Shown: positions 52,326-61,800, numbered from the stretch's first letter. The stretch is 64,000 nucleotides of DNA from Betaproteobacteria bacterium Ga0077527 (GCA_001464815.1 LNDW01000016.1:1-64000), one strand, 5' to 3'. Numbers and translations: made by a program. The notes: a model not told the origin generated them from the letters alone.

Positions 52326-53561
52326 ATGCAAACCAATCTCGCCGACTTCATCAAGGACACGCCGCAGGGCCGCGAGGCGGAGGAAATCCTGCGCAAGTGT
52401 GTGCACTGCGGTTTCTGCACCGCGACCTGCCCGACCTACCAGTTGCTCGGCGACGAACTCGACGGGCCGCGCGGCCGCATCTACCTGATGAAACAGGTGC
52501 TTGAAGGCGCACCTGCCACCGAAAAAACCCAACTCCACCTCGATCGTTGCCTGACCTGCCGTTCCTGCGAAACCACCTGCCCCTCCGGCGTGCATTACAG
52601 CCGGCTGCTCGACATCGGCCGCGCGGTGGTCGCAGAGCAGGTGCCGCGCAGCGGCTTCGCAAAGCTGCAGCGGCAGGTGCTTGCCGCGGTGATTCCGAAA
52701 CCCGCGATATTTAATCCGCTGCTAGCGGCAGGACGCATCGCGCGCAACATCCTGCCCAGGGTGCTCGACGATGTGGTGCCGGCAGCCCCGGCGCGTGCGC
52801 GCCCCTGGCCGGTCGGCGGACACGAACGGCGCATGCTGGTGCTCGATGGCTGTGTGCAGCCCGCGCTGTCACCGGCGACCAATGCCGCCACTGCACGTGT
52901 GCTCGACCGCCTCGGCATTTCACTGATCCGCGCCGCGAATGCCGGCTGCTGCGGCGCCGTCGCCTTCCACCTCGACCAGCAGGCACAGGCACTCGATGCG
53001 ATGCGCCGAAATGTCGATGCCTGGTGGCCGCAGATCGAACAGGGTGTCGAGGCTGTGGTATTCACCGCATCCGGATGCGGCACGATGCTCACCGACTACG
53101 GCCACGCGCTCGCCCATGATCCCGCATACGCCGAACGTGCGAAGCGGCTGTCGGCGCTGGCGGTGGATCTGAGCACCGTCGTCGAAAAAGAAAAATATCA
53201 ATTAAAACAATTACTTATAAATAAAGTCCCGGTGGAAACGCAAGTTTTCCATCCGCCCTGCTCGCTGCAGCACGGCCTGAAGCTGAAGGGTCGCGTCGAG
53301 GCGCTGCTTACTGAGCTGGGCTTCAAGCTCGCGCCGGTGGAAAACGCGCACCTGTGCTGCGGCTCGGCCGGCACCTACTCGGTATTGCAGCCGGAAATTT
53401 CGGCGCAGCTCAAAGCCAACAAGATTCGCGCACTCACCGCGCACACGCCGCAACAGATACTCACCGCCAATATCGGCTGCCAGACCCACCTGCAATCAGC
53501 GACCGCATTGCCGGTTCGGCACTGGATCGAGTTCATCGACGATCTGCTGTCGGCCACTTAA
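52326..53561 (+). CDS. glcF: Glycolate oxidase iron-sulfur subunit
   Basis: Two 4Fe-4S motifs (CVHCGFCTATCPTY, CLTCRSCETTCPSG), CCG domains (HPPCSLQHG, CCGSAGTYSVLQPE). Confidence 0.96.
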   Translation: MQTNLADFIKDTPQGREAEEILRKCVHCGFCTATCPTYQLLGDELDGPRGRIYLMKQVLEGAPATEKTQLHLDRCLTCRSCETTCPSGVHYSRLLDIGRAVVAEQVPRSGFAKLQRQVLAAVIPKPAIFNPLLAAGRIARNILPRVLDDVVPAAPARARPWPVGGHERRMLVLDGCVQPALSPATNAATARVLDRLGISLIRAANAGCCGAVAFHLDQQAQALDAMRRNVDAWWPQIEQGVEAVVFTASGCGTMLTDYGHALAHDPAYAERAKRLSALAVDLSTVVEKEKYQLKQLLINKVPVETQVFHPPCSLQHGLKLKGRVEALLTELGFKLAPVENAHLCCGSAGTYSVLQPEISAQLKANKIRALTAHTPQQILTANIGCQTHLQSATALPVRHWIEFIDDLLSAT

Positions 53562-53567
53562 GGCCTC

Positions 53568-53587
53568 ATTCCGGCAAGCGCCGGAAT
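53568..53587. terminator. Hairpin after glcF
   Basis: ATTCCGGC-aagc-GCCGGAAT, perfect 8 bp stem, 6 nt after the stop. Confidence 0.6.
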
Positions 53588-53617
53588 TCACCACCCACTT
53601 TCACCCCGTACTTTCCC

Positions 53618-53727
53618 CTTGTACTTTTTGTGACAGAGGCGTACCTTCCGCTCCCATACGCGGGGCGCCCGGTCATAAGCAATTGAGGTACTTGTACTTT
53701 TTGTGACAGGAGCGTACTCTCCGCGCC
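53618..53727 (+). promoter_or_regulatory. Duplicated 37 bp element upstream of the DNA methyltransferase
   Basis: cttgtactttttgtgacagaggcgtaccttccgctcc (53618-53654) and cttgtactttttgtgacaggagcgtactctccgcgcc (53691-53727): first 19 nt identical, offset 73 bp. Confidence 0.85.
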
Positions 53728-53751
53728 ATTCGTCCAGGAGAGGAGCTTCAC

Positions 53752-54981
53752 ATGGCTGCAGTCGCGTCCGTCACCGCCTACGATCTCGCAGTCACCGCCC
53801 CGGCCGCACGCCGCACCAAGGCCACCCCACCGCGTCGCATCAATGGCGTGCCGGTGTATGAGCAGGAGTTCTGGACCAGCAAGCAGCGCCAGGCCAATCC
53901 GCTGCACGAAGTCTCTTATCGCGGCTGCTTCAAGCCGCAACTGCCCTCCTATTTCATCGACCGCCTGAGCAAACCCGGCGACCTGATTTATGACCCGTTC
54001 AGCGGGCGCGGCACCACGGCTGTTGAAGCCGCGCTGATGGGCCGCAACGTTGCCGCCAACGACGTCAATCCGCTGTCGGCGATCCTCACCCTGCCGCGGC
54101 TGGAAGTGCCGCTGATCGCCAACATCGACGTGCGGCTGCGCGCGATCAAGGTGTCGGCAAAACTGAAAAACGACATCGACCTGTCGATGTTCTACCACCC
54201 GGATACCGAACGCGAACTGCTCAACCTGCGCGCCTGGCTGCAGCAGCGCCGCGACAGTGGCACCGAAGATGCCGCCGACCGCTGGATACGCATGGTCGCC
54301 ACCAACCGGCTGACCGGGCATTCACCCGGCTTCTTCTCGACCTATACCCTGCCGCCGAATCAGGCGGTATCGCCGGAAAGCCAGATCCGCATCAATGAAA
54401 AAACCGGCAAGGATCCGGAATACCGCGATGTACGCGCGCTGATCCTGCGCAAGTCCATGCAGTTGCAGAGTGACATCAACGCCGCGGCGCGCTGGCGCCT
54501 GCAGCAGGCCGCGGAACGCGCGCAGTTTCTCGAAGGCGCAGCCGGGCGCCGCACGACGCTGCGTGACGACAGCGTGCAGCTCACCGTGACCTCGCCGCCC
54601 TTCCTCAACGTGGTGCAGTACGCGAAGGACAACTGGCTGCGCTGCTGGTTCAACAGCCTTGATGCCGAGGCCATCGGCGCCGGCATCACCATGGCCACCA
54701 GTGTCAACGAATGGTCAGAGGTGATGCTCGAAGTACTGCAGGAGATTTACCGCGTGACGCGGCCCAAGGGCTGGGTCGCCTTCGAAGTCGGCGAAGTGCA
54801 GCGCGGCTCGATCAACCTCGACGAAGCGGTGGTGCCGCTGGCGCTGCAGGCCGGGTTCCGCGTCGAAGCCATCCTGATCAACACCCAGAAGTTCACCAAG
54901 ACTTCAAACATCTGGGGCATCGGCAACAACGCACTGGGCACCAACAGCAACCGCATCGTGATGCTGCAGAAGCCGGCGTAA
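53752..54981 (+). CDS. DNA methyltransferase (N4-cytosine/N6-adenine type), apparently without an adjacent restriction gene
   Basis: LIYDPFSGRGTTAVEAALMGRNVAANDVNPLS (AdoMet motif I, aa ~81) and VQLTVTSPPFLNVVQY (motif IV-like, aa ~280). Confidence 0.88.
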   Translation: MAAVASVTAYDLAVTAPAARRTKATPPRRINGVPVYEQEFWTSKQRQANPLHEVSYRGCFKPQLPSYFIDRLSKPGDLIYDPFSGRGTTAVEAALMGRNVAANDVNPLSAILTLPRLEVPLIANIDVRLRAIKVSAKLKNDIDLSMFYHPDTERELLNLRAWLQQRRDSGTEDAADRWIRMVATNRLTGHSPGFFSTYTLPPNQAVSPESQIRINEKTGKDPEYRDVRALILRKSMQLQSDINAAARWRLQQAAERAQFLEGAAGRRTTLRDDSVQLTVTSPPFLNVVQYAKDNWLRCWFNSLDAEAIGAGITMATSVNEWSEVMLEVLQEIYRVTRPKGWVAFEVGEVQRGSINLDEAVVPLALQAGFRVEAILINTQKFTKTSNIWGIGNNALGTNSNRIVMLQKPA

Positions 54982-55033
54982 ACCGGAGCGTGTCCTTCGG
55001 CGTTATCGGCCTGGCCGCCTGAACCCGGAGAAC

Positions 55034-55411
55034 ATGCCCATGCCCCGCACCCTGCCGCGCCTCCTGCTCCTGATTGCCACTCTGATGCTGTCGCTGGCAG
55101 CCTCGGCCCAGCACGGCCGCGGCTGCGTCAATGACCGCTACGGCAACCCGCAATGCCCGCCGCCCGGAGGCCGCTGCATGGCCGACATCAACGGCGAAAT
55201 CCGCTGCTCGACCCCCGGCGGCGGCATCATGCTCGACCGCTACCGCATGCCGGTATGCGGGCCCGGCCAGTGCATGGCCGACCGTGTCGGCGACATCGTC
55301 TGCTCATCGACCGCACGCGGCTCAGCCGCGACAAACATCAACGGCGAGGCCGTCTGCATCGGTGGTTGTGTGCCCGCGTCAACCGCGGCCTGCGCGACAC
55401 CGGCCCAATAA
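55034..55411 (+). CDS. Small secreted cysteine-rich repeat protein
   Basis: Signal peptide (LLLLIATLMLSLAASA); five related ~11 aa units: CVNDRYGNPQC, CMADINGEIRC, MLDRYRMPVC, CMADRVGDIVC, TNINGEAVC. Confidence 0.75.
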   Translation: MPMPRTLPRLLLLIATLMLSLAASAQHGRGCVNDRYGNPQCPPPGGRCMADINGEIRCSTPGGGIMLDRYRMPVCGPGQCMADRVGDIVCSSTARGSAATNINGEAVCIGGCVPASTAACATPAQ

Positions 55412-55464
55412 ATAACGGCGGGGCAAGCCCGCCGCTTCTGCGCAATACAGCACAGTCACCCCGG

Positions 55465-56466
55465 TCAATCGACCTTGATATTCGCCGCCTTGACCACGGC
55501 GGTGTACTTGGCGATCTCGGCCTTGATCAGCGCGCCGAATTCCTCAGGCTTGCCGCCCGCCGGTTCCAGGCCCTGCTGCGCCAACGCCTCAGTCATGCCG
55601 GGCAGTGCCAGTGATTTCAGGATGTCCTGGTTCAGCTTGTTGACCAGCGCCGCCGGGGTTTTCGCCGGTGCCAGCACACCCTGCCAGTTCGATACGCTGA
55701 AACCCTTGACGCCGGATTCCGCTACAGTCGGCACATCGGGTGCCGCCGCCGCGCGTTTGGCGGTGGTCACCGCAATCGCGCGCAGCTTGCCCTGCTTCAC
55801 CTGCGGCAGCACCGGCGGCATGGTGCTGAAAATCAGCTGCACACGGCCGCTGACCAGATCGGCCATTGCCGGGCCGGTACCCTTGTACGGCACATGCAGC
55901 AGGTCGGTGCCGGTCGCGTGCTTGAACAGTTCACCCGCCATGTGCAGCGAAGAACCGGTGCCGGCTGAAGCGTAGCTCAGCTTGCCGGGGCTGGCCTTGG
56001 CCAGCGCCACCAGTTCCTGCACGTTTTTCGCGGGCACCGAGGGATGCACCGCGATCATGAATGACGACACCGCGACCAGCGCAGCGGGCGCAAAATCGCG
56101 CACCGGGTTGTACGGCAGATCGGATTTCAGTGCCGGGGTCTGCGCCAGATTGCCGACGCTGCCAAGGAACAGCGTGTAACCGTCGGGATTGGCCTGCGCG
56201 GCAATGGTCGCACCGAGCGCGCCACCGGCGCCGCCGCGGTTGTCCACCACCACCTGCTGCTGCACCACCTCGGCCAGGCGCTGCCCCAGCGTGCGCGCGA
56301 GGATGTCATTGCCGCCACCGGGCGGGAACGGCACCACCAGGCGCAGTGCCTTGTTCGGATACCCGGTGGCGCCTTGCGCCATTGCGGTTGCGGGAATTGC
56401 CGCAGCCAGCAGGGCTGCGCCAACCATCGCGCTTCTGCCCATGTTTTTGTTCAGGTGATTCTTCAT
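55465..56466 (-). CDS. Bug/TctC family substrate-binding protein
   Basis: YPNKALRLVVPFPPGGGNDILARTLGQRLAEVVQQQVVVDNRGGAGGALGATIAAQANPDGYTLFLGSVGNLA; ATG 56466. Confidence 0.95.
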   Translation of the reverse strand: MKNHLNKNMGRSAMVGAALLAAAIPATAMAQGATGYPNKALRLVVPFPPGGGNDILARTLGQRLAEVVQQQVVVDNRGGAGGALGATIAAQANPDGYTLFLGSVGNLAQTPALKSDLPYNPVRDFAPAALVAVSSFMIAVHPSVPAKNVQELVALAKASPGKLSYASAGTGSSLHMAGELFKHATGTDLLHVPYKGTGPAMADLVSGRVQLIFSTMPPVLPQVKQGKLRAIAVTTAKRAAAAPDVPTVAESGVKGFSVSNWQGVLAPAKTPAALVNKLNQDILKSLALPGMTEALAQQGLEPAGGKPEEFGALIKAEIAKYTAVVKAANIKVD

Positions 56467-56527
56467 ACAGTGTTCTCCTCGAATTGCGCGGCATTGTAGG
56501 TGCCTGCCATCGGCAGCCGCAAGCGGA

Positions 56528-57394
56528 CTACAGCTCAAAACTCATCAGATCCTCGCCCCAGACCACACTCCCGCTGAAAGTCTGGCGAATTTCCGCCAGC
56601 AACCGCTCCGGGCGGCCTTCGCTGTCGATCCAGGGACCGTGATGCGTGGTCACCAGGGTCTTGACCCCGGCATTGCGTGCAAGCTCAGCCGCGAAGCGCG
56701 GGCCGGCAAGGCCGCCGGGATGGCGCGCCTCGAAGGCAAAGGCATTCAGGTAATGCACCAGCAGTTCTGCGCCCTGCGCCAGCTCGCGCAGCGCAGGCGG
56801 CGCGCCACCCTGCAGCGCCAGGTTGACATCACTGGTGTAGACAAAGCATTTGCCGCCGGCCTCGACACGGTAGGCAAAGCTGTCGAGATAAGGCTGGAAA
56901 TGCGGCACTTCACAGCGTGAGATGCGCCAGCCGTCAAACTCGACGGTACCGGCACCTGTCAGCTCGGTCACCCGGGTATCGGGCCAGGGCCGCGGCGGCG
57001 TGCCACCACGCTCGCGATAGGCGCCGATGCTCAGCGGATGCTGCGTGCGCGACACGAGGTCGCGGCTGAAAGCCCCCTGCGGACCAAACACACGGTCGAT
57101 GAATTCCCGGGTACCCGGCGGGCCGAAAATCTGCAGCGGCGGCGTGGCATCACCACTCGCATCCCAGCGATGATGAAACAGGCGGATGACATCGGCGCAA
57201 TGGTCAAAATGCAGATGGCTCAGGAAAACATGCGTAACGTCCACGGTTTTCTTCCCGGCCTGCATCAGGCGCTGAAAAGCACCGGGACCGTGGTCGATCA
57301 GGATCAGGTCATTGCCAATCTCGATCAGATAACTCGATGAAGCCCTTTTTAATGATGGCAACGGACTGCCGGTGCCGAGCAGCGTAATTTTCAT
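56528..57394 (-). CDS. MBL-fold metallohydrolase (RNase Z/arylsulfatase-like)
   Basis: MKITLLGTGSPLPSLKRASSSYLIEIGNDLILIDHGPGAFQRL, HVFLSHLHFDHCADVIRLF; ATG 57394. Confidence 0.93.
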   Translation of the reverse strand: MKITLLGTGSPLPSLKRASSSYLIEIGNDLILIDHGPGAFQRLMQAGKKTVDVTHVFLSHLHFDHCADVIRLFHHRWDASGDATPPLQIFGPPGTREFIDRVFGPQGAFSRDLVSRTQHPLSIGAYRERGGTPPRPWPDTRVTELTGAGTVEFDGWRISRCEVPHFQPYLDSFAYRVEAGGKCFVYTSDVNLALQGGAPPALRELAQGAELLVHYLNAFAFEARHPGGLAGPRFAAELARNAGVKTLVTTHHGPWIDSEGRPERLLAEIRQTFSGSVVWGEDLMSFEL

Positions 57395-57402
57395 ACCCGG
57401 CC

Positions 57403-58749
57403 TCATGCCACTGCGGCGCGCGCGATGGCGCCGGCATCGGGCAAGGTTTCCACCGCCCAGCACAGCCGGATCACTTCATCCACCTGCTTCCCGCTGAGAA
57501 TGCCTTCGGCCAGCCCGCGGAATTTGGCCTCGAGATCGGCATCACTCATCGGCCGCTCCAGCGTGCCCAGCGCGTGCACCACATGACGTTCCAGCACACG
57601 GCCGTCCTTCAGGCGGATGGTGATATGCGACTGCACGCGGCCAATGCTGTCGTCGCGGGCTATGCGCACACGCTTGCGCAGCGCCACGGTCACCGGATCA
57701 AGCACGCTCACATCGCTGAACTGGGCTTCGCCAGCCATGCCGGTATGTAATGCCACCGCGGCCGCATGAAACACGCTGAACTTGCCCTCCAGCCCGGTCT
57801 GCGGGTTTTCCTTGGCGGTGAGTTCAAACACGATCGGGCTGACCTTGAGGTCCACCGCTTCGATCATCTCCGGCTTCAGTGCGTGTTCATTGCGCAGCTG
57901 GATGCAGCCGTCAATCGTGCCCTGCACCACCAGGCCGCAGGCATAGGGCTTGTACATGTTCTGCGACAGCTCCCAGCGTTTGCCCCATTCGGCGGTGATG
58001 ACCGCGGGATCGAATTTTGTCGACATCACCCGGCCAAAACCGCGCTTGGCCTCGATGCCCTGCTCCGAGCTGGTGAAATTTTTCGAGGCGAGCATTGCAG
58101 CAGTCAAACCGTTCTGCGCGGCGCGGCCCGGATGCAGGCTCTTGCACATCGAGCCGAACATTTCGCGCAGGCCCGAAGACTGGGTTGCGGCAATACCCAG
58201 CGCCCAGGCCATCTGCTGTTTGGTAAGTCCCAGCAACTTGCCGGTCGCAGCGGCGGCGCCAAACACACCGGCAGTGCCGGTGATGTGCCAGCCAATCGCG
58301 TAATGCTCGGGGAACACCGACAGGCCGACGCGGCATTCCGCCTCCACACCCAGCACAAAGGCATGCACCAAGTCGGCACCGCTGATCTTTTTCCATTCCG
58401 CCAGCGCCAGCAGTGCCGGATACACCGGCGCGCTGGGGTGTATGGCGCGCGCATGAGTGTCATCAAAATCAAAGACATGCGAGGCCACGCCGTTGACCAG
58501 TGCCGCATGCAGGCAATCCGTTCGTTCGCTGCGGCCGAGTATCTGCGCCTGCGGCGCGCCGGCAAAAGGCAGCACCGCGGCAAGCATGTTGTCGACGGTC
58601 TCGTGGCGCGAGGCGCCGATCGCGCAACCGCACCAGTTGAGCAATGCACGCGCCGCTTCGTGGCGCACATCGGCGGGAATGTCTTCGCGGCGAGACTGAA
58701 CGACGTTGTGCGCGAGGTTTTTGGTGACGTCCATCGGATGGGCCGCCAT
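57403..58749 (-). CDS. MmgE/PrpD family protein
   Basis: VFDFDDTHARAIHPSAPVYPALLALAEWK, GWHITGTAGVFGAAAATGKLLGLT, YACGLVVQGTIDGCIQLR. Confidence 0.92.
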   Translation of the reverse strand: MAAHPMDVTKNLAHNVVQSRREDIPADVRHEAARALLNWCGCAIGASRHETVDNMLAAVLPFAGAPQAQILGRSERTDCLHAALVNGVASHVFDFDDTHARAIHPSAPVYPALLALAEWKKISGADLVHAFVLGVEAECRVGLSVFPEHYAIGWHITGTAGVFGAAAATGKLLGLTKQQMAWALGIAATQSSGLREMFGSMCKSLHPGRAAQNGLTAAMLASKNFTSSEQGIEAKRGFGRVMSTKFDPAVITAEWGKRWELSQNMYKPYACGLVVQGTIDGCIQLRNEHALKPEMIEAVDLKVSPIVFELTAKENPQTGLEGKFSVFHAAAVALHTGMAGEAQFSDVSVLDPVTVALRKRVRIARDDSIGRVQSHITIRLKDGRVLERHVVHALGTLERPMSDADLEAKFRGLAEGILSGKQVDEVIRLCWAVETLPDAGAIARAAVA

Positions 58750-59717
58750 CAGTCAGCCTTCACACCCGAGGCTGCAAGCACCTTCGCCCATTTTGCCGAT
58801 TCGGATTTGATGTACGCCGCGAACTGCTCCGGCGTATTGCCTATGGTGGTCGCGCCCTGCCCGGCCAGCTGTTTCTGCACATCAGGCTGGCGCACGGCCT
58901 TGGCGACATCGCCATGCAAACGGTTGACGATGTCGCGCGGCGTCGCCGCCGGAGCCATCAGACCAAACCAGGTGCCGGCCTCAAAGCCCGGAAAACCGGA
59001 TTCGATCATCGTCGGAATCTCGTTCGCCACGGCCTGGCGCTGCTGGCTGGTCACCGCCAGCGCGCGCAGGCGGCCGCTCCTGACCTGTTCGATCACCGAC
59101 AGCATGTTGCCGAAGAACACCTGCACGTTGCCGCCGAGCAGATCGGTGGTCGCCGGTGCGCTGCCCTTGTAGGCGATGTGCACCATGTTGACCTTTGCCT
59201 GCTGCTTGAAAAACTCGGCGGCGAGGTGCGGCAGCGTGCCGTTGCCGGTGGAGGCATAGTTGATCTCGCCCGGCTTGGCCCTGGCCAGCGCAATCAGCTC
59301 CTTCACCGACTTCACCGGCATCGAAGGATGCACCACCAGCACGCTGGGCACACTCGCCACCAGCGACACCGGCGTGAAATCACGCTCCACCGAATACGGC
59401 AGTTTGGCCTGCATGTGCGGAATCACCGTCAGGATGCCCGCGGTGGCCATCAGGATGGTGTAGCCATCGGGCGCCGCCTTCGCCGCGAGTTCGGCGCCGA
59501 GGATGCCACCGGCACCGGCACGGTTGTCGATGATCAGCTGCTGGCCCAGCGCTTCGGCGAAACGCCCGCTGACCGCGCGGGAAACGATGTCAACGCCGGC
59601 ACCCGGCGGGAAGGGCACGATCATGCGCACCGCCTTGGCCGGATAGGTTTGAGCACCGGCAGAGCCGCAAAAAACCGACAGGGTCAAAAACAGGAATACG
59701 CGAGAACGAGTGGTCAT
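58749..59717 (-). CDS. Bug/TctC family substrate-binding protein
   Basis: YPAKAVRMIVPFPPGAGVDIVSRAVSGRFAEALGQQLIIDNRAGAGGILGAELAAKAAPDGYTILMATAGIL; ATG 59717; stop overlaps the PrpD start. Confidence 0.95.
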   Translation of the reverse strand: MTTRSRVFLFLTLSVFCGSAGAQTYPAKAVRMIVPFPPGAGVDIVSRAVSGRFAEALGQQLIIDNRAGAGGILGAELAAKAAPDGYTILMATAGILTVIPHMQAKLPYSVERDFTPVSLVASVPSVLVVHPSMPVKSVKELIALARAKPGEINYASTGNGTLPHLAAEFFKQQAKVNMVHIAYKGSAPATTDLLGGNVQVFFGNMLSVIEQVRSGRLRALAVTSQQRQAVANEIPTMIESGFPGFEAGTWFGLMAPAATPRDIVNRLHGDVAKAVRQPDVQKQLAGQGATTIGNTPEQFAAYIKSESAKWAKVLAASGVKAD

Positions 59718-59796
59718 TGCAACTTCCCGGAAAGATATTGATGAACAAGCCGAAATCAGCCACCTTGAATTACCGCACTTGGCACTCTGCACCGGC

Positions 59797-60672
59797 TTAA
59801 TAGACCATCCCCGCCGCGGCATCCCGCGGCAGGTCGCGCTCGGCCTCATCGAGCTGTTCGTAGAACGATTCGATATAGGCCTTGAAAGTGGTGTCATGGC
59901 GCTGCATTTCGGTGTCGCCGAAATCAACCTGCGGCCGCGGCTGCAGATCGAAATGGCCGTGCTCGTCGCGACCGCGGATCAGGCTCGCCGGCATGCGCCG
60001 CTTGCCGATGTAGCGGGTGCGCGTCGGGATGTAGCTCAGCGCGATGCCGATGCGACGTTCTGGTGAACGGTTCGGCTGCGACTGGTGCACGGTGCAGGTG
60101 TGGTGCAGCGAAAACTGGCCGGGCTTGAGGATGGCGCGCTCGACCTGCGACTGGTCGAACCACTCGACGATGATCTGGCCAGCGGTATTGACGCTGTTTT
60201 TGATCAGCCCGCTTTTCTGCTGCAACTGGCCGCGGATGTGCGAGCCGGCGGCAAACTCCACCGGCCCGGCGTCGGCGGTGACATTGCTCAAGGCCACCCA
60301 GGCGGTGACATGATCGAAGGGGCGCAGGCCGAAGTAGGTCGAATCCTGATGCCAGGCCGCGATGCCCTCGCTCATCGGCTCCTTGATGAAAAAACGGCTG
60401 GTGTAGAGCAGGATGTCAGGGCCGAGCAGGTCTTCAATGACATCCACGATGGCGGGTGTACGTGCCAGCTCGTCCACCCATTTGCACAGCACATGCAGGT
60501 TGCCGCGGAATTTCTTGTCGATCGCCATCAGCGAACCGCCGAGGTGCTGCTCGGTCCTGCGCAATTCTTCGCGGCAGCGCTCCACAGCTTCCGCTGACAG
60601 TCCCTGCAGCGGGAACAAAAAGCCGTCGGCGCGCCAGTCGCGCAGTTGTTTTGCCGTAAGTGTGCGGGCCAT
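59797..60672 (-). CDS. Phytanoyl-CoA dioxygenase family protein
   Basis: WHQDSTYFGLRPFDHVTAWVALSNVTADAGPVEFAAGSHIRG (HxD) and FSLHHTCTVHQSQPNRSPERRIGIALSYIPTRTRY (distal His, Arg). Confidence 0.92.
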   Translation of the reverse strand: MARTLTAKQLRDWRADGFLFPLQGLSAEAVERCREELRRTEQHLGGSLMAIDKKFRGNLHVLCKWVDELARTPAIVDVIEDLLGPDILLYTSRFFIKEPMSEGIAAWHQDSTYFGLRPFDHVTAWVALSNVTADAGPVEFAAGSHIRGQLQQKSGLIKNSVNTAGQIIVEWFDQSQVERAILKPGQFSLHHTCTVHQSQPNRSPERRIGIALSYIPTRTRYIGKRRMPASLIRGRDEHGHFDLQPRPQVDFGDTEMQRHDTTFKAYIESFYEQLDEAERDLPRDAAAGMVY

Positions 60673-60914
60673 GCCGGTCTCCTCCATCGAAGCTCCCCTG
60701 ATCGCGGTGATCACATTGATCGTTTTGACCATGTTCGTTGTACGCACCAGCGACAGCAAATGACACTGCCACGCTCACAATGCGGTCACGATTTCAGTGC
60801 TGCAGGGGCCATGCTAGTATGCCAGCAAAAATTTTATACGCATCAAATCACTTATCCATTGCCCTGCGACAGCGCGCCTCCCGCGCCTGATCCGCGACGA
60901 CTCCGGGGAAGCCC

Positions 60915-61772
60915 ATGACCATCGACCACCAGAAGCTGCTCAATTACGATATTCCACAAGTTGAACAGACGCTGACCCGCCGCGACACCATACTTTATGC
61001 GCTCGGTGTCGGCCTCGGCGCGGATCCCACGGATCTCAACCAGTTGCAGTTCGTCTACGAGGAAAACCTCAAGGCGCTGCCGACGATGGCGATCATCCTC
61101 GGCTACCCCGGCCCCTGGCATGCCGCCGCCGACACCGGCGTCACCCGCAGCCATGTCGTACACGGCGAGCAGGGTTTTGTCATACATAAGCCGTTGCCGG
61201 TCGAAGGCGCGATCAGCGGCAAGACCCGCGTCGTTGCCGTGCTCGACAAGGGCAAGGACAAGGGCGCGCTGCTGCTGACCGCCTGCGATGTGCGCGACAA
61301 GGCGAGCAATGAACTGATCTGCACGCTGACCTCGACCACCTTCTGCCGCGCCGACGGCGGCTTCGGCGGCCCCTCGGGTCCGGTGCCCGCGCCGCAGGCC
61401 ATCCCGGAAACAGCACCGCAGTTCAGCTGCGATCTGCCGACCCTGCCGCAGGCCGCGCTGATCTACCGCCTCTCCGGTGACTACAACCCGCTGCATGCGG
61501 ATCCGGCCTATGCCGCGAAAGCAGGATTCAAGATGCCGATCCTGCACGGCCGCGCCACCTTCAGCGTGGTCGGCCATGCGCTGGTGAAAACGGTATGTGG
61601 CTACGACCCGCTGAAATTAAAAAGCATGTCCGGCCGCTTCTCTTCACCGGTGTATCCGGGCGAGACCATCCGCACCGAGATGTGGGTGGACGGCAAGGTC
61701 ATCACCTTTCGCGCCACCGTGCCGGCACGCGGCGTCACCGTACTCAACAACGGCCGCGCAGAAATAAATTAA
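60915..61772 (+). CDS. MaoC-like enoyl-CoA hydratase 2 (MFE-2 hydratase-like)
   Basis: ILYALGVGLGADPTDLNQLQFVYEENLKALPTMAIILGYPG, YRLSGDYNPLHADPAYAAKAGFKMPILHGRATF. Confidence 0.93.
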   Translation: MTIDHQKLLNYDIPQVEQTLTRRDTILYALGVGLGADPTDLNQLQFVYEENLKALPTMAIILGYPGPWHAAADTGVTRSHVVHGEQGFVIHKPLPVEGAISGKTRVVAVLDKGKDKGALLLTACDVRDKASNELICTLTSTTFCRADGGFGGPSGPVPAPQAIPETAPQFSCDLPTLPQAALIYRLSGDYNPLHADPAYAAKAGFKMPILHGRATFSVVGHALVKTVCGYDPLKLKSMSGRFSSPVYPGETIRTEMWVDGKVITFRATVPARGVTVLNNGRAEIN

Positions 61773-61800
61773 TAAAAACAATTACTTAAATTCAAAAGCC

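Noticed and set aside
57766-59172. 468 aa plus-strand ORF
   Set aside because: Antisense to PrpD and Bug genes.
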